A stretch of DNA of 64,000 nt from Flavobacterium humi (GCF_004745595.1 NZ_SRLH01000006.1:1-64000); one strand, 5' to 3'; counted from the stretch's first letter, positions 37,078 through 47,778 are shown. Numbers and translations: made by a program. Notes: generated by a model from the letters alone, not told the origin.

Positions 37078-38541
37078 TTATATCTTCTTTCGCATCCGGG
37101 CTACGGGAATATCCAGGAGCTCACGGTATTTGGCTACGGTCCTGCGGGCAATTGGGTATCCTTTTTCCTTTAGAAGATCGGCGAGCTGGTCGTCTGGATA
37201 CGGTTTGTTTTTGTCTTCTTCGGCAATGAGGCGCTCGAGTATGTTCTTGATTTCTATGGTGGATACTTCTTCTCCCTGGTCATTTGTCATGGCTTCGGAG
37301 AAAAAATCCTTAATCAGTTTCGTGCCGTACGGCGTATCGACATATTTACTGTTGGCCACACGGGAAATAGTCGAAATATCCAATCCGATCATATCAGCGA
37401 TATCTTTTAGGATCATCGGCTTAAGCTTGCTTTCGTCCCCGTCCAGGAAGTATTCCTGCTGAAAATGCATAATGGCATTCATTGTTACAAAAAGTGTTTC
37501 CTGACGTTGTTTTATCGCATCGATGAACCATTTGGCGGAATCCAGTTTCTGCTTGATAAATTGCACAGCGTCTTTCTGCGCAGCCGATTTGTCTTTAGAG
37601 GCCTTATAGGACATCATCATGTCCTGGTAATCTTTGGATACATGCAATTCCGGTGCGTTACGGCCGTTCAAAGTTAGTTCCAGCTCATCATCCACAATGC
37701 GGATGGCAAAATCAGGCACAACATGTTCTGTTATTTTACTGCTTCCGGTATAAGCGCCGCCCGGTTTTGGATTGAGTTTTTCGATTTCTTCGATGGCTTT
37801 CCGAAGCTGTTCTTTGGAAACTAAAAATTTGGCCAGTAATTTCTCGTAATGTTTTTTGGTGAAAGATTCAAACTGCTCTTCAATAATGGCTATGGCCAAT
37901 GCAACCGATTCTGTTGGTGTTTTGTGTTTCAGCTGAAGCAAAAGGCATTCCTGCAAATCGCGTGCGCCTACACCTGAAGGTTCCATTTCCTGAACAATGC
38001 AAAGTACTTTTTCTACGGTTTTCTCATCGGTATAGATGCCTTGGGTAAACGCCATATCGTCTACAATATCCTGAACGCTGCGGCGGATATAGCCCATGTC
38101 ATCAATGCTGCCTACCAAAAATTCGGCAATATCGCGTTGTTCGTCCGTAAGGATGAAAGTATTGAGCTGGTTGACCAGGTCCTGATGGAAGCTGACCGGA
38201 GCCGCCAACGGAGATTCCCGGTCTTCATCATCATCACTGTAATTGCTGGACTGCGTTTTGTAATCCGGAGTTTCGTCGTTGCTTAAGTATTCGTCAATAT
38301 TAATATCCCCGGAATCAATGCTGTCGTTATCTTCGTATTCGTCATACTGGTCGTTATTGTCAAACTCGTCTTTTTCGTAGATTTCTTCTTCATTACCACC
38401 TTCCAAAGCGGGATTTTCGTTCATTTCTTCCAATAGCCGCTGTTCAAAAGCCTGCGTAGGCATTTGGATTAACTTCATCAACTGTATTTGTTGCGGAGAT
38501 AATTTCTGGGATAATTTAAGATTTAGGAACTGCTTTAACAT
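37078..38541 (-). CDS. rpoN: RNA polymerase factor sigma-54
   Basis: A 487-residue alternative sigma factor. Region I (LKLSQKLSPQQIQLMKLIQMP, residues about 7-27) is Gln/Leu-rich; region II is a very acidic linker (about 50-110, many Asp and Glu). The core-binding domain follows, then the HTH and the C-terminal RpoN box ARRTVAKYRELL, which contacts the -24 element. It needs AAA+ enhancer-binding proteins, none of which lie in this window. It is transcribed after asnS, with a 50-base gap. Confidence 0.96.
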   Translation of the reverse strand: MLKQFLNLKLSQKLSPQQIQLMKLIQMPTQAFEQRLLEEMNENPALEGGNEEEIYEKDEFDNNDQYDEYEDNDSIDSGDINIDEYLSNDETPDYKTQSSNYSDDDEDRESPLAAPVSFHQDLVNQLNTFILTDEQRDIAEFLVGSIDDMGYIRRSVQDIVDDMAFTQGIYTDEKTVEKVLCIVQEMEPSGVGARDLQECLLLQLKHKTPTESVALAIAIIEEQFESFTKKHYEKLLAKFLVSKEQLRKAIEEIEKLNPKPGGAYTGSSKITEHVVPDFAIRIVDDELELTLNGRNAPELHVSKDYQDMMMSYKASKDKSAAQKDAVQFIKQKLDSAKWFIDAIKQRQETLFVTMNAIMHFQQEYFLDGDESKLKPMILKDIADMIGLDISTISRVANSKYVDTPYGTKLIKDFFSEAMTNDQGEEVSTIEIKNILERLIAEEDKNKPYPDDQLADLLKEKGYPIARRTVAKYRELLDIPVARMRKKI

Positions 38542-38591
38542 CTCTGTTTAATCGGTTATTTGTTTATTGAGCGAATCGAAAGCTGTGTCTA

Positions 38592-40025
38592 TTAGAATTC
38601 GGCGTTCATCGGTGTTCTTGGGAAAGGAATCACGTCGCGGATATTGGTCATACCCGTTACGAACAATACCAGCCTTTCAAACCCAAGCCCGAAACCTGAG
38701 TGGACTGCGCTACCAAAACGGCGGGTATCCAGGTACCACCATAATTCTTCCTCATCAATGCCTAAGGCTTTCATTTTTTCAACCAGTACATCATAACGCT
38801 CTTCCCTTTGGGAACCACCCACGATTTCTCCAATTCCAGGGAAAAGGATATCCATGGCGCGGACTGTTTTTCCATCTTCATTCAATCGCATGTAAAACGC
38901 CTTGATATTGGCCGGGTAATCAAATAAGATCACCGGGCATTTGAAATGTTTCTCCACTAAATAACGTTCGTGCTCAGACTGCAAGTCAGCGCCCCATTCG
39001 TTAATGATATATTGGAATTTCTTCTTTTTGTTTGGAGTCGAATCCCTTAAGATGTCGATAGCTTCGGTATACGAAACACGTTTGAAATTGTTTTCCAGGA
39101 CGAAATTCAGTTTTTCAAGCAAACTCATTTCACTGCGTTCTGCCTGCGGTTTCGATTTTTCTTCTTCCAACAGCCTTCCTTCCAGGAATTTTAGGTCGTC
39201 CTGGCATTTGTCCATCGTGTATTTGATCACGTATTGGATAAAATCCTCAGCCAAATCCATATTGTCATCCAGGTTGTTGAAAGCCACTTCCGGCTCGATC
39301 ATCCAAAACTCTGCCAGGTGGCGTGATGTATTGGAGTTTTCAGCTCGGAATGTTGGCCCGAAAGTATAGATCTGGCCTAATGCCATAGCAAATGTCTCGC
39401 CTTCCAATTGCCCGGAAACGGTTAAGTTTGTATGTTTTCCGAAGAAATCTTTCGAATAGTCAATAGTGCCTTCTTCGTTTTTCGGCAAATTATCCAATGG
39501 CAATGAAGTAACCTGGAACATTTCTCCTGCACCTTCTGCATCGGCACCCGTAATTACAGGCGTATTCACATACACAAAACCTCTCTCCTGGAAATAGTTG
39601 TGCACTGCAAAAGACAATACCGAGCGCACTCTCATAATGGCACCGAATGCATTTGTCCTTACTCGTAAATGCGCATTGGCACGTAAAAATTCAAGGGAGT
39701 GCTTTTTGGGCTGCATCGGGAATTTTTCCGCATCGGAATCACCAAGGATTTCCAATTTCTTCACCTGGATTTCGAATTTCTGCCCGGCGCCTTTGCTTTC
39801 CACCAATTCGCCTGTTACCGAAACGGCAGCTCCGGTGGTAATTCTTTTCAACGTTTCTTCCGGCGTGTTTTCAAAATCGACCACGCACTGGATATTATGG
39901 ATTGTCGAACCATCGTTCAACGCTATGAATTGATTGTTTCTAAAAGTCCTGACCCAGCCTTTTGCATTTACTTCATGAAGTGTTTTGGTACTGTTTAGTA
40001 AGTCTTTAACCTTTGTATGTTTCAT
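38592..40025 (-). CDS. asnS: asparagine--tRNA ligase
   Basis: A 477-residue class IIb aminoacyl-tRNA synthetase. The N-terminal OB fold (about residues 15-105) binds the anticodon; the catalytic part shows [25 protein letters not shown] (motif 2) and [16 protein letters not shown] ... DVIPFPRTP (motif 3). A direct asparaginyl-tRNA route is therefore present. It is followed by rpoN on the same strand. Normal length. Confidence 0.97.
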   Translation of the reverse strand: MKHTKVKDLLNSTKTLHEVNAKGWVRTFRNNQFIALNDGSTIHNIQCVVDFENTPEETLKRITTGAAVSVTGELVESKGAGQKFEIQVKKLEILGDSDAEKFPMQPKKHSLEFLRANAHLRVRTNAFGAIMRVRSVLSFAVHNYFQERGFVYVNTPVITGADAEGAGEMFQVTSLPLDNLPKNEEGTIDYSKDFFGKHTNLTVSGQLEGETFAMALGQIYTFGPTFRAENSNTSRHLAEFWMIEPEVAFNNLDDNMDLAEDFIQYVIKYTMDKCQDDLKFLEGRLLEEEKSKPQAERSEMSLLEKLNFVLENNFKRVSYTEAIDILRDSTPNKKKKFQYIINEWGADLQSEHERYLVEKHFKCPVILFDYPANIKAFYMRLNEDGKTVRAMDILFPGIGEIVGGSQREERYDVLVEKMKALGIDEEELWWYLDTRRFGSAVHSGFGLGFERLVLFVTGMTNIRDVIPFPRTPMNAEF

Positions 40026-40049
40026 CTTGATAGGTAATTATTATAATTG

Positions 40050-40057
40050 CAAATATA
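40050..40057 (-). promoter_or_regulatory. Candidate -7 element of asnS(-rpoN)
   Basis: TATATTTG on the minus strand, 24 bases before the asnS ATG. No clear -33 TTG. Confidence 0.55.
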
Positions 40058-40077
40058 ATTGATTTGTATAATTTTTT

Positions 40078-40165
40078 GAAGCTATTTCCTGCTATTCGCT
40101 TTAATCTTTTTTGTTTTTAAAGGAAAAGCAAAAAAGGATTTCCGCTGCTATCAGGGCTATTTCTT
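40078..40165. repeat. Dispersed hairpin repeat, copy 4 (reference copy)
   Basis: GCTATTTCCTGCTATTCGCTTTAAT is followed by CTTTTTTGTTTTT, a short loop, and AAAAGCAAAAAAG, then GATTTCCGCTGCTATCAGGGCTATTTC. The outer parts are near-inverted versions of each other and the inner arms pair. It lies between the asnS promoter region and the small membrane-protein gene. Confidence 0.7.
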
Positions 40166-40586
40166 AATGGTTCATCCCATTTTGTATTTCAGGATTAAAA
40201 ATAACAATAATTTGAAAGACAGTAATCCCAGCAGGCATCAATACTTGAGACATAAATGTACTTATGCTGCTAAAAGTGCCATAAGCGTCACTTTCATATA
40301 AATCCGGATTGCTTTTTTTTATCCTTAAATCCATAATAAACCTGTTCAGTTGTGCCATGTACTTCATTATTATTATAGACAGGCTGAATATAAATAACAA
40401 GAAAAAGGCCTTATTGGGCAACATTCCTTCTACTGTGAAAATGCAATGGAAAAGAACCAAAAAAAGTAAACAGGAGCCAACTACGGCCAGCTGCTTTTTG
40501 TTTTTTGCAAATCCGATTTTTAAAGAAGCATAAATAGTATAGTTCAAATACAGAAAGAAAAGGATATAGGCTATTGTTAAAATCAT
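40164..40586 (-). CDS. small four-helix membrane protein, unknown function
   Basis: A 140-residue protein with four hydrophobic segments (about residues 3-25, 33-51, 59-77 and 112-130). Its ATG overlaps the stop of the MMPL/RND transporter gene by four bases, so it is translationally coupled to it and may be an accessory subunit, but I recognise no family. The frame ends at the edge of a dispersed repeat. Real coding is supported by the overlap and by the helix pattern. Confidence 0.7.
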   Translation of the reverse strand: MILTIAYILFFLYLNYTIYASLKIGFAKNKKQLAVVGSCLLFLVLFHCIFTVEGMLPNKAFFLLFIFSLSIIIMKYMAQLNRFIMDLRIKKSNPDLYESDAYGTFSSISTFMSQVLMPAGITVFQIIVIFNPEIQNGMNH

Positions 40587-43009
40587 GGATTTGTTTTTTT
40601 TCGTTCCACTTGATCGACTTCTTCGTCAGACGGTTCAAGGATGTCAATGATAGGTTCCACATATTCCTGTTTGCCCACCAGCGTTTTGTTCAGCGAAAGC
40701 ACCAAAGAAGGCAGCAGTACTAAATTGGACAGCATCCCGAAGAATAAAGTCAGTGCCACCAGTCCGCCTAAAGCCACTGTTCCCCCAAAACTGGAGAGCA
40801 TGAACACCGAAAACCCGAAAAACAATACGATCGAAGTATAGAACATGCTAATCCCGGCATCATCAAAAGTGGCAAATACCGATTTTTTGATCTTCCATTC
40901 ATTGCGGCTCAATTCCAGGCGGTATTGGGCCAAAAACCGTAAAGTATCATCTACGGACATCCCGAAAGCGATCCCGAAAACCAAAATCGTAGAAGGTTTC
41001 AGCGGAATGCCTAAAAAGCCCATCAAGCCGGCCGTTAACAGCAGTGGCAATAAATTAGGGATAATCGAAACCAAAACCATTTTGAAAGAACGGAACATAA
41101 TGGCCACCAAACCTCCGGTCAGGGCAAAGGCAAACAATAAGGAAGACAGTAAGTTATCCAGTAAATATTTGGTACCCTTTTGGAACACGGATGCTTTTCC
41201 GGTAATAATCACATTGTATCGTGACGCTGGGAACACTTTATTCGCCTTAGCACGCAACTGGGCTTCTATGGCATCCATTTTTTCGCCGTTCTCATCTTTG
41301 ATAAAGGTCGTAATCCGGGCAAATTGGCCTGTAGAATCCACATAGCTTTTCAAAAGGTTTTCTTTCGAATTTTGCGAGGCGTTCTTGGCATAGGACAAGA
41401 TAAAAGCCTGTTCCTGTGCAGTCGGCAATTCGTAATATTCAGGATTTCCGTTGTAATAGGCCTGTTTCGAATATTTTACCAGATTGACTATAGAAAGGGG
41501 TTTCGATAATTCCGGGATTTCCAGGATTGTTTCTTCGAGTTCTTCCATCCGCTTCAGCGTTACCAGTTTCATGACCCCTTTTTTGTGTTTGGTATCAATC
41601 ATGATCTCAAGCGGCATAACGCCGTCAAATTCTTTTTCGAAGAAACGGATATCGTCAAAAAAAGTTGTTTTTTTCGGCATGTCTTCAATGATACTACCGG
41701 AAATCTTAATTTCATAAATCCCGATAATCCCGATAACAAGCAGTATGACCGAGCTGATATATACTCCAATACGGTTGTATTTTACAGTGCGTACGATCCA
41801 ATTCATGAACGACGTCAGGTATTCGCGCTCCAAATGCCCCAAATGCCTTGGGATCGGAGGCGGAATATAACTGAAGAAAATAGGGATTATCAATAAAGAC
41901 AATACATACAATGCGATAATATTGATGGAAGTGACCACGCCGAATTCTGTCAGCAGGACATTATTGGTCGCGATAAAGGTGGCAAAACCAACGGCTGTGG
42001 TAATGTTGGTCATTAAGGTTGCCGTCCCGGTTTTAGTGATGACCCTCTGCAATGCTTTGGCTTTGTTGGCATGCACCTGGTATTCCTGGTGGTATTTGTT
42101 GATGAAGAAAATGCAGTTCGGTATACCGATCACAATCACCAATGCCGGAACAAGAGCGGTCAATACCGTAATTTCGTAGCCTAATAACCCCAGTAATCCG
42201 AAAGACCACATCACACCTATAATCACGATGACAAGCGAAATCATAGTAGCCCTGAACGATCTGAAGAAAAAGAAAAAGATCAAGCCCGTAATTAGCAATG
42301 CCGCACCAATAAACAAACCGATTTCATCGATAATTGTTTTGGCGTTCAGCGTCCTGATATAAGGCATCCCGGAAGTATGGAGGTCTATGCCGGTTTTGTT
42401 TTCAAAGGTTTCAATGGCCGGGATCAGTTTTTTCAGGATGAATTCTTTCCTGGCTTTGGTATTGATGATTTTTTTGTCCAGGTACACCGCAGAGCGGATA
42501 GCGCCCGATTTTTTATTGAAAAGCAACCCTTGGTAAAAAGGCAGTTTGTTGATCAATTCGGATTTTACCTGGTTTAGATATTCCTGGCTTTTGGTTTTTT
42601 TAGGATTGACCAAAGGTGTCAATTCAAAGGTTTCCAGGGAATCGTTCTTGGTCAGTTTTTTCAGGTTCGTGATCGAAATGACCAAATCGACTTCTTTGTT
42701 TGACTGGATGCTGGTCATCAGCTCGTCCCAGGCTTTATAGGCTCCGGGTGTAAATAATTTAGGATCTTTGGTGGCGATAACCACAAGGTTTCCTTCTTCT
42801 CCAAAATTTTTCAGGAAAGAATTATAATCCAGGTTTATCTTGTCATCGGCAGGAATCAGGTTGGCTTCGGTTTGGGTAAACTTGATGTTTTTCCATTGGA
42901 GCGCCAGCAGAATCGTAATGGAAACAACTCCGGCTAAAATAATTATTCTATTTCTCAGGATTACTCGGGCGATAAATTCCCAAAACCCTATGCTTAGCAT
43001 CTTTTTCAT
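40583..43009 (-). CDS. RND superfamily / MMPL transporter
   Basis: An 808-residue inner-membrane protein with two halves, each a membrane helix, a large periplasmic loop and a block of five helices (about residues 200-400 and 620-790), as in MMPL/HpnN-like exporters of lipids or other hydrophobic molecules. Conserved pieces include VIGIPNCIFFINKYHQEY and VFGIAFGMSVDDTLRFLAQYR at equivalent places. The frame opens at 43030, but a promoter element covers that codon, so I use the ATG at 43009 (MKKMLSIGFW). Cargo unknown. Coupled to a small membrane protein. Confidence 0.88.
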   Translation of the reverse strand: MKKMLSIGFWEFIARVILRNRIIILAGVVSITILLALQWKNIKFTQTEANLIPADDKINLDYNSFLKNFGEEGNLVVIATKDPKLFTPGAYKAWDELMTSIQSNKEVDLVISITNLKKLTKNDSLETFELTPLVNPKKTKSQEYLNQVKSELINKLPFYQGLLFNKKSGAIRSAVYLDKKIINTKARKEFILKKLIPAIETFENKTGIDLHTSGMPYIRTLNAKTIIDEIGLFIGAALLITGLIFFFFFRSFRATMISLVIVIIGVMWSFGLLGLLGYEITVLTALVPALVIVIGIPNCIFFINKYHQEYQVHANKAKALQRVITKTGTATLMTNITTAVGFATFIATNNVLLTEFGVVTSINIIALYVLSLLIIPIFFSYIPPPIPRHLGHLEREYLTSFMNWIVRTVKYNRIGVYISSVILLVIGIIGIYEIKISGSIIEDMPKKTTFFDDIRFFEKEFDGVMPLEIMIDTKHKKGVMKLVTLKRMEELEETILEIPELSKPLSIVNLVKYSKQAYYNGNPEYYELPTAQEQAFILSYAKNASQNSKENLLKSYVDSTGQFARITTFIKDENGEKMDAIEAQLRAKANKVFPASRYNVIITGKASVFQKGTKYLLDNLLSSLLFAFALTGGLVAIMFRSFKMVLVSIIPNLLPLLLTAGLMGFLGIPLKPSTILVFGIAFGMSVDDTLRFLAQYRLELSRNEWKIKKSVFATFDDAGISMFYTSIVLFFGFSVFMLSSFGGTVALGGLVALTLFFGMLSNLVLLPSLVLSLNKTLVGKQEYVEPIIDILEPSDEEVDQVERKKTNP

Positions 43010-43027
43010 ATAACTAGAAATGGGACG

Positions 43028-43035
43028 CAAAGGTA
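43028..43035 (-). promoter_or_regulatory. Candidate -7 element of the MMPL transporter gene
   Basis: TACCTTTG on the minus strand, 18 bases upstream of the chosen ATG. Confidence 0.55.
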
Positions 43036-43181
43036 AGTAAAACCTATAATATTAAGTTGTTTAAACCAAAACTTTTAGCAGTAAAACTTAAGTGGGTTTA
43101 AATTTATGTGATTAATTTCCGGAATGTTTTTATTTGAATAGTTATTTCGTCATCTTTGTAAGTGAATTGGTCTATTTTCTT

Positions 43182-45452
43182 ATGAAAAAAATAAAAAACG
43201 CATTGTTTTATTTTACCGTTACCGGAGGTTTTACGGCTTTAATGTATTGGATTGTCGGACAAGGGAAAAACCTGGAAATAGGCAGGAAAATAGTCAGCCC
43301 TTCGACAAAGCACACACAGTGGAACCAGTTCCTGGAATCCCTTTTTCATAACCTGGAACATCCTCTGGCCATTTTGCTGGCCCAGATCATCACCATCATT
43401 ATCGTGGCCCGTTTTTTCGGATGGATTTTTAAAAAAATAGGACAACCTTCTGTAATCGGCGAAATCATTGCCGGTATTTTCCTTGGCCCTTCCCTGGTGG
43501 GGATGTATTTCCCCGAATTTTCATCGGCACTATTCCCGGTGGAATCATTAGGGAACCTGCAATTCTTAAGCCAGATCGGATTGATCCTCTTTATGTTCAT
43601 CATCGGCATGGAACTGGACCTGAAGGTGCTCAAAAACAAAGCCAATGAAGCCGTTGTAATAAGCCATGCCAGTATTGTTTTCCCGTTTACTTTAGGGATC
43701 ATCCTGGCGTATTACGTATACCATAAATTCGCGCCGGAAGGAGTTGAATTCCTGTCTTTCAGTTTGTTTATGGGGATTGCGATGAGTATCACCGCTTTTC
43801 CGGTCCTGGCAAGGATAGTGCAGGAAAGGGGCATCCATAAAACAAGATTGGGTACTATTGTCATTACTTGTGCCGCTGCAGATGATATTACTGCGTGGTG
43901 CTTGCTGGCGGCGGTTATCGCTATCGTAAAAGCAGGTTCGTTTGTGAGTTCCCTTTACATTATCGGTTTGGCAGCTTTGTATGTTGCAGCGATGTTGTAT
44001 TTGGTAAAACCGTTCCTCAAACGCATCGGGGATTTGTATTCCAACAATGACAACCTGAGCAAACCGGTTGCGGCTATTTTCTTCCTGATGCTGATCATGT
44101 CGTCCTATGCAACTGAAATCATTGGTATCCATGCGCTTTTTGGTGCTTTTATGGCGGGTGCGATTATGCCGGACATTACAAAATTCAGGAATGTTTTTAT
44201 CGAAAAAGTAGAAGACGTATCGGTTATCTTATTGCTTCCGCTCTTTTTCGTATTTACAGGACTACGTACCGAAATTGGCCTGATCAACGATCCTTACCTC
44301 TGGAAGATAACAGGATGTATCATTCTTGTGGCCGTAGTCGGAAAGTTTGTCGGGAGTGCGCTGGCTGCAAAATTTGTAGGCCAAAGCTGGAAAGACAGCT
44401 TGACCATCGGTGCTTTAATGAACACACGCGGGCTGATGGAGCTGGTAGTGCTGAATATCGGGTATGACTTAGGCGTCCTGACCTCGGAGGTTTTCACTAT
44501 GATGGTTATTATGGCGCTGATTACTACTTTTATGACTGGCCCGGCCATCGACCTGATCAATCATGTCTTTCATTCCAAGGCGACGTTTTTGCCGGAAGAT
44601 ATCGAATCGGCCCCGAAATACAAGATCCTTATTTCGTTCGGGAATTATGAGAAAGGGAAATCCCTGCTTCGCCTGGCCAATAGTTTAGTCAAGAAACAAA
44701 AGGACGTTTCGAGCATCACCGCCATGCATTTGTCGGTTAGTGATGAAATGCACGCCTATAATCTCGAAGAATATGAGAAAGAGACTTTTATCCCGATCAT
44801 TGAAGAATCCGAAATACTGAACCAGGAAATTAAAACGATTTTCAAGGCTACGGTTGATATAGAAAACGATATTGCAGAAGTAGCCAATCAGGGAGAATAT
44901 GATTTGCTATTGGTTGGTTTGGGGAAATCCATATTTGAAGGGACGCTGCTGGGCAAGGTTTTAGGGTTCACCACCAGGATCATCAATCCGGACAGGCTTC
45001 TGGATAAGATAACCGGTAAGGAAGGCCTGTTCGTCAATTCTATTTTTGATGAAAGGACCCGCCAGATCATTGCTAAAAACAAAACACCGCTTGGTATCCT
45101 GGTAGATAACGACCTGCACAATACCGATAAGGTTTTTGTTCCTTTTTTTACGGCCGAAGATGCTTTCCTGGTTGATTATATTCAAAAATTCGTGTTCAAC
45201 AATAATTCGAAAATCAATATCATCGATGTAAACCATCACTTTGAAGGCAACTTCCTGATCAAAAACGCGATCCATGCCCTGCAGAAGGAGTATCCGGACA
45301 ACATCACGCTGGTTCATGAAAATACGGTTCAAAAATCGTTCCTGATCAAACAGGACCTGATGGTTGTCAGTTTGGACAGCTGGAAAAAACTGGTCGATTC
45401 GCAAAGTGTCTGGCTGAGCAACCTGCCTTCGGTACTAATCATTAAGCCGTAA
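43182..45452 (+). CDS. cation:proton antiporter (CPA2 type) with C-terminal UspA-like region
   Basis: A 756-residue protein. One N-terminal helix is followed by an Na+/H+-exchanger domain of about 12 helices (residues about 60-450) with GEIIAGIFLGPSLVG, the CAAADDITAW segment carrying the Asp-Asp ion site, and LMNTRGLMELVVLNIG. The remaining 290 residues are soluble and have UspA-like alpha/beta character (YDLLLVGLGKS, PLGILVDNDL), probably regulatory. The ion is not deducible. ATG at 43182 chosen over the TTG at 43134. Single gene. Confidence 0.88.
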   Translation: MKKIKNALFYFTVTGGFTALMYWIVGQGKNLEIGRKIVSPSTKHTQWNQFLESLFHNLEHPLAILLAQIITIIIVARFFGWIFKKIGQPSVIGEIIAGIFLGPSLVGMYFPEFSSALFPVESLGNLQFLSQIGLILFMFIIGMELDLKVLKNKANEAVVISHASIVFPFTLGIILAYYVYHKFAPEGVEFLSFSLFMGIAMSITAFPVLARIVQERGIHKTRLGTIVITCAAADDITAWCLLAAVIAIVKAGSFVSSLYIIGLAALYVAAMLYLVKPFLKRIGDLYSNNDNLSKPVAAIFFLMLIMSSYATEIIGIHALFGAFMAGAIMPDITKFRNVFIEKVEDVSVILLLPLFFVFTGLRTEIGLINDPYLWKITGCIILVAVVGKFVGSALAAKFVGQSWKDSLTIGALMNTRGLMELVVLNIGYDLGVLTSEVFTMMVIMALITTFMTGPAIDLINHVFHSKATFLPEDIESAPKYKILISFGNYEKGKSLLRLANSLVKKQKDVSSITAMHLSVSDEMHAYNLEEYEKETFIPIIEESEILNQEIKTIFKATVDIENDIAEVANQGEYDLLLVGLGKSIFEGTLLGKVLGFTTRIINPDRLLDKITGKEGLFVNSIFDERTRQIIAKNKTPLGILVDNDLHNTDKVFVPFFTAEDAFLVDYIQKFVFNNNSKINIIDVNHHFEGNFLIKNAIHALQKEYPDNITLVHENTVQKSFLIKQDLMVVSLDSWKKLVDSQSVWLSNLPSVLIIKP

Positions 45453-45462
45453 CCTGGATTTT

Positions 45463-47718
45463 TTAGTTGTTAAAACCTAAATCTATCTTGACACTGAGTT
45501 TTAGCGCGATGTTGTCTTCAAAATGAGGCATATGGTTCGGTCCGTACCGGTAAAAAGCGACAAATCCTAGCCCTTTGTAGATTTGGTTCAGCTCAAATCC
45601 GGATTCCATATAGCCTTTTTCAAGGGTTTTAAATGCGATGCTCTTGTGTTGGGAAGCATTGTCCAACGCTCCAATCCCATATTTGGTCGCTAGCGAAAAT
45701 ACCGGTTTTATTTTCTGGCTGATGATCCATTTCGGGAATTGATGCTCTAATTCGAGAAAAGCATATTTGTTCGAGAAAAACTCGTTGAAGTACATGGTTT
45801 CGAAACTGTCTTTCCCCGCAAAAGTAATCCGCTGCAGGATTTTATCCTTGGTCAGGTTGTTGGGCGAATGGTTGTAAACGTGTGTAATCGGGATATCGCC
45901 AAAGGCATAACCGCCTTCAAAAAGGAACGATAATTTATGGTTGGAATTGAATTTCTTCTGATAATCGAAACGAACATCCACCTTTCCAAAATCAAAGCTG
46001 TTTTTCCAGAGCGCCGGTAGGGTTTTTGAAAATTGGAACGTAAATTTCGGGAATTTTTTATCAATTTCGATTTTCCCGTTCGGAGTCTGCATGTACTGGC
46101 TGAAAGGGTTCCATTGCAATGAAGCCGTCACGATAGTAGCCCTGAAATCGGTATACAATTGGCCTTGATGCTCAAACTGGTAATTGAATTTCGGGATGAT
46201 ATTACTTTGGGTGATCTGCCAGATGCTTTCGGTTTTGGGAATGATTTTGGTTTCCACAAAACCCCGCCAGGTAACATGGTTGTAAAAAGTGCTGATGTTG
46301 AAAGGCCTTGGGTCATAAATCTTAAAAGACCGTTTGTCAATCTCAAAGTTGGCATTTGCAATTTCGGCCACATCATCGCGGTAGGAAACGCCAAGCCATG
46401 TTTCCGTATGGTTGTTAAGCCGCAGCGCGTTGGAGATATAGCCTTTAAAAATACCGTCTTTTGTCCCATAGGCGTAATACCCTTCCATCTTGAAAATTTT
46501 GGAAAGTTTGTCATTCGTAATCCCGCCAAGGCCCAGCCTGAAACCTTCATAATTGTTGTACCGCAGCAGGTACCGCAGGTCTACATCAAAAAAACCGATA
46601 GGGTAGTAGCCTTTTATAACCTTTCGGCCAATGCGGATTTTGTTTTCTATCTTTCTTTTTTCCACCAGGCTGTCCAGGGAAACATACGTCGGGTTGCTTC
46701 TTACGTCTGTAGAATCGTTAAAATATGTGTACCAAAGATTCTCTTTCTTGGCAATGGCCGTTTCGTTTATTTCTATGGCAATGTCCGGGTGTTTTAGTTT
46801 GAAATACGAATTGAACCTTGGCTCGTAATATTTCGAATCCGATTGTATTTCGATAAAATCGGAGGCGAATTTTTTACCCTCGGGGTTCAGTTTTGGGTTT
46901 GTGCCTTCAAAAGTGATGGTTTCGCCAAAAATTTTAATTGGTGTGGTGCTGTTCCCTTTTTTAATCAGTAAACTGGCCTGGGAAGGGAACCAGTTTTTCA
47001 GGATAGGATCGAATTTGAAATCATGGTTGGATTTGATCCGCAATAAGCCGTTGACTTTCAATTCAGCCTTTGCGATGCTCAGTTTTTCGGAATCGAGATA
47101 TAAAATACCTTCCAATTTACCGGTTTTGGTTTTCTTTTTTGGCGCAAATGTGATTTTGTGCACCAGGCGGTTTTCCAGCCAAACCGTTCCCGCATACGTA
47201 TAGTTGTACTGCCGGTACCCCTTTTGCGAAATAGGGCTGGGATATTCTTTTTCAACTAATGAATACGTGTCGTCATATAAGGAAAAAGGCTGTAACTGCA
47301 GTGAGAAATATTCAAAGATCGGTTCCTTGAATCCTGCCATCCGGGTAGCGAGAATGGTTTCTTTGAGGATTTGTCCGGAATGCCGGAATTTTGAGATTTT
47401 TTCCGTTACGTACAAATGCTGTTTGGAAATGATTTTTTTGAAAACGCAATCGGACGAATCGATTCTTGAAAATATTTTCCTGCTCCTTTTGGTCACAAAG
47501 ACAGAATCGATGTTTCCTTCGATCAGGTCCGGATCTGCGGTTATGATAAGTTTGTTATAGGCGGTAAATTCAAAAGCCGGAGGATTGTTTACGGTTTTGT
47601 TGTAAATCGTCCTTCTGATGATGCTGTCTGTGGAAATGGTTTGCACCTGCGCTATGGCATGGGTTGCTATGAGCGAAAAAATGAATAAGGGCAGAAAGAA
47701 TAGTTTTTTTAAAACCAT
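45463..47718 (-). CDS. DUF5686 family outer-membrane protein
   Basis: A 751-residue protein of the Bacteroidota DUF5686 family. A signal peptide (ending near AIAQ) is followed by the family segment NNPPAFEFTAYNKLIITADPD and, after about residue 350, by barrel-like strands that end LKLSVKIDLGFNN. Many relatives begin with a carboxypeptidase-regulatory-like beta-sandwich; here it is absent and the conserved core starts straight after the signal. Role unknown, presumed outer-membrane barrel. Convergent with the antiporter gene, only 10 bases apart, with no hairpin seen. Confidence 0.85.
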   Translation of the reverse strand: MVLKKLFFLPLFIFSLIATHAIAQVQTISTDSIIRRTIYNKTVNNPPAFEFTAYNKLIITADPDLIEGNIDSVFVTKRSRKIFSRIDSSDCVFKKIISKQHLYVTEKISKFRHSGQILKETILATRMAGFKEPIFEYFSLQLQPFSLYDDTYSLVEKEYPSPISQKGYRQYNYTYAGTVWLENRLVHKITFAPKKKTKTGKLEGILYLDSEKLSIAKAELKVNGLLRIKSNHDFKFDPILKNWFPSQASLLIKKGNSTTPIKIFGETITFEGTNPKLNPEGKKFASDFIEIQSDSKYYEPRFNSYFKLKHPDIAIEINETAIAKKENLWYTYFNDSTDVRSNPTYVSLDSLVEKRKIENKIRIGRKVIKGYYPIGFFDVDLRYLLRYNNYEGFRLGLGGITNDKLSKIFKMEGYYAYGTKDGIFKGYISNALRLNNHTETWLGVSYRDDVAEIANANFEIDKRSFKIYDPRPFNISTFYNHVTWRGFVETKIIPKTESIWQITQSNIIPKFNYQFEHQGQLYTDFRATIVTASLQWNPFSQYMQTPNGKIEIDKKFPKFTFQFSKTLPALWKNSFDFGKVDVRFDYQKKFNSNHKLSFLFEGGYAFGDIPITHVYNHSPNNLTKDKILQRITFAGKDSFETMYFNEFFSNKYAFLELEHQFPKWIISQKIKPVFSLATKYGIGALDNASQHKSIAFKTLEKGYMESGFELNQIYKGLGFVAFYRYGPNHMPHFEDNIALKLSVKIDLGFNN

Positions 47719-47778
47719 TGGTTAGCAATCTGTTTGGAAAAGAATACTACAAATATAGACGTATTCAACAAAAAATCC

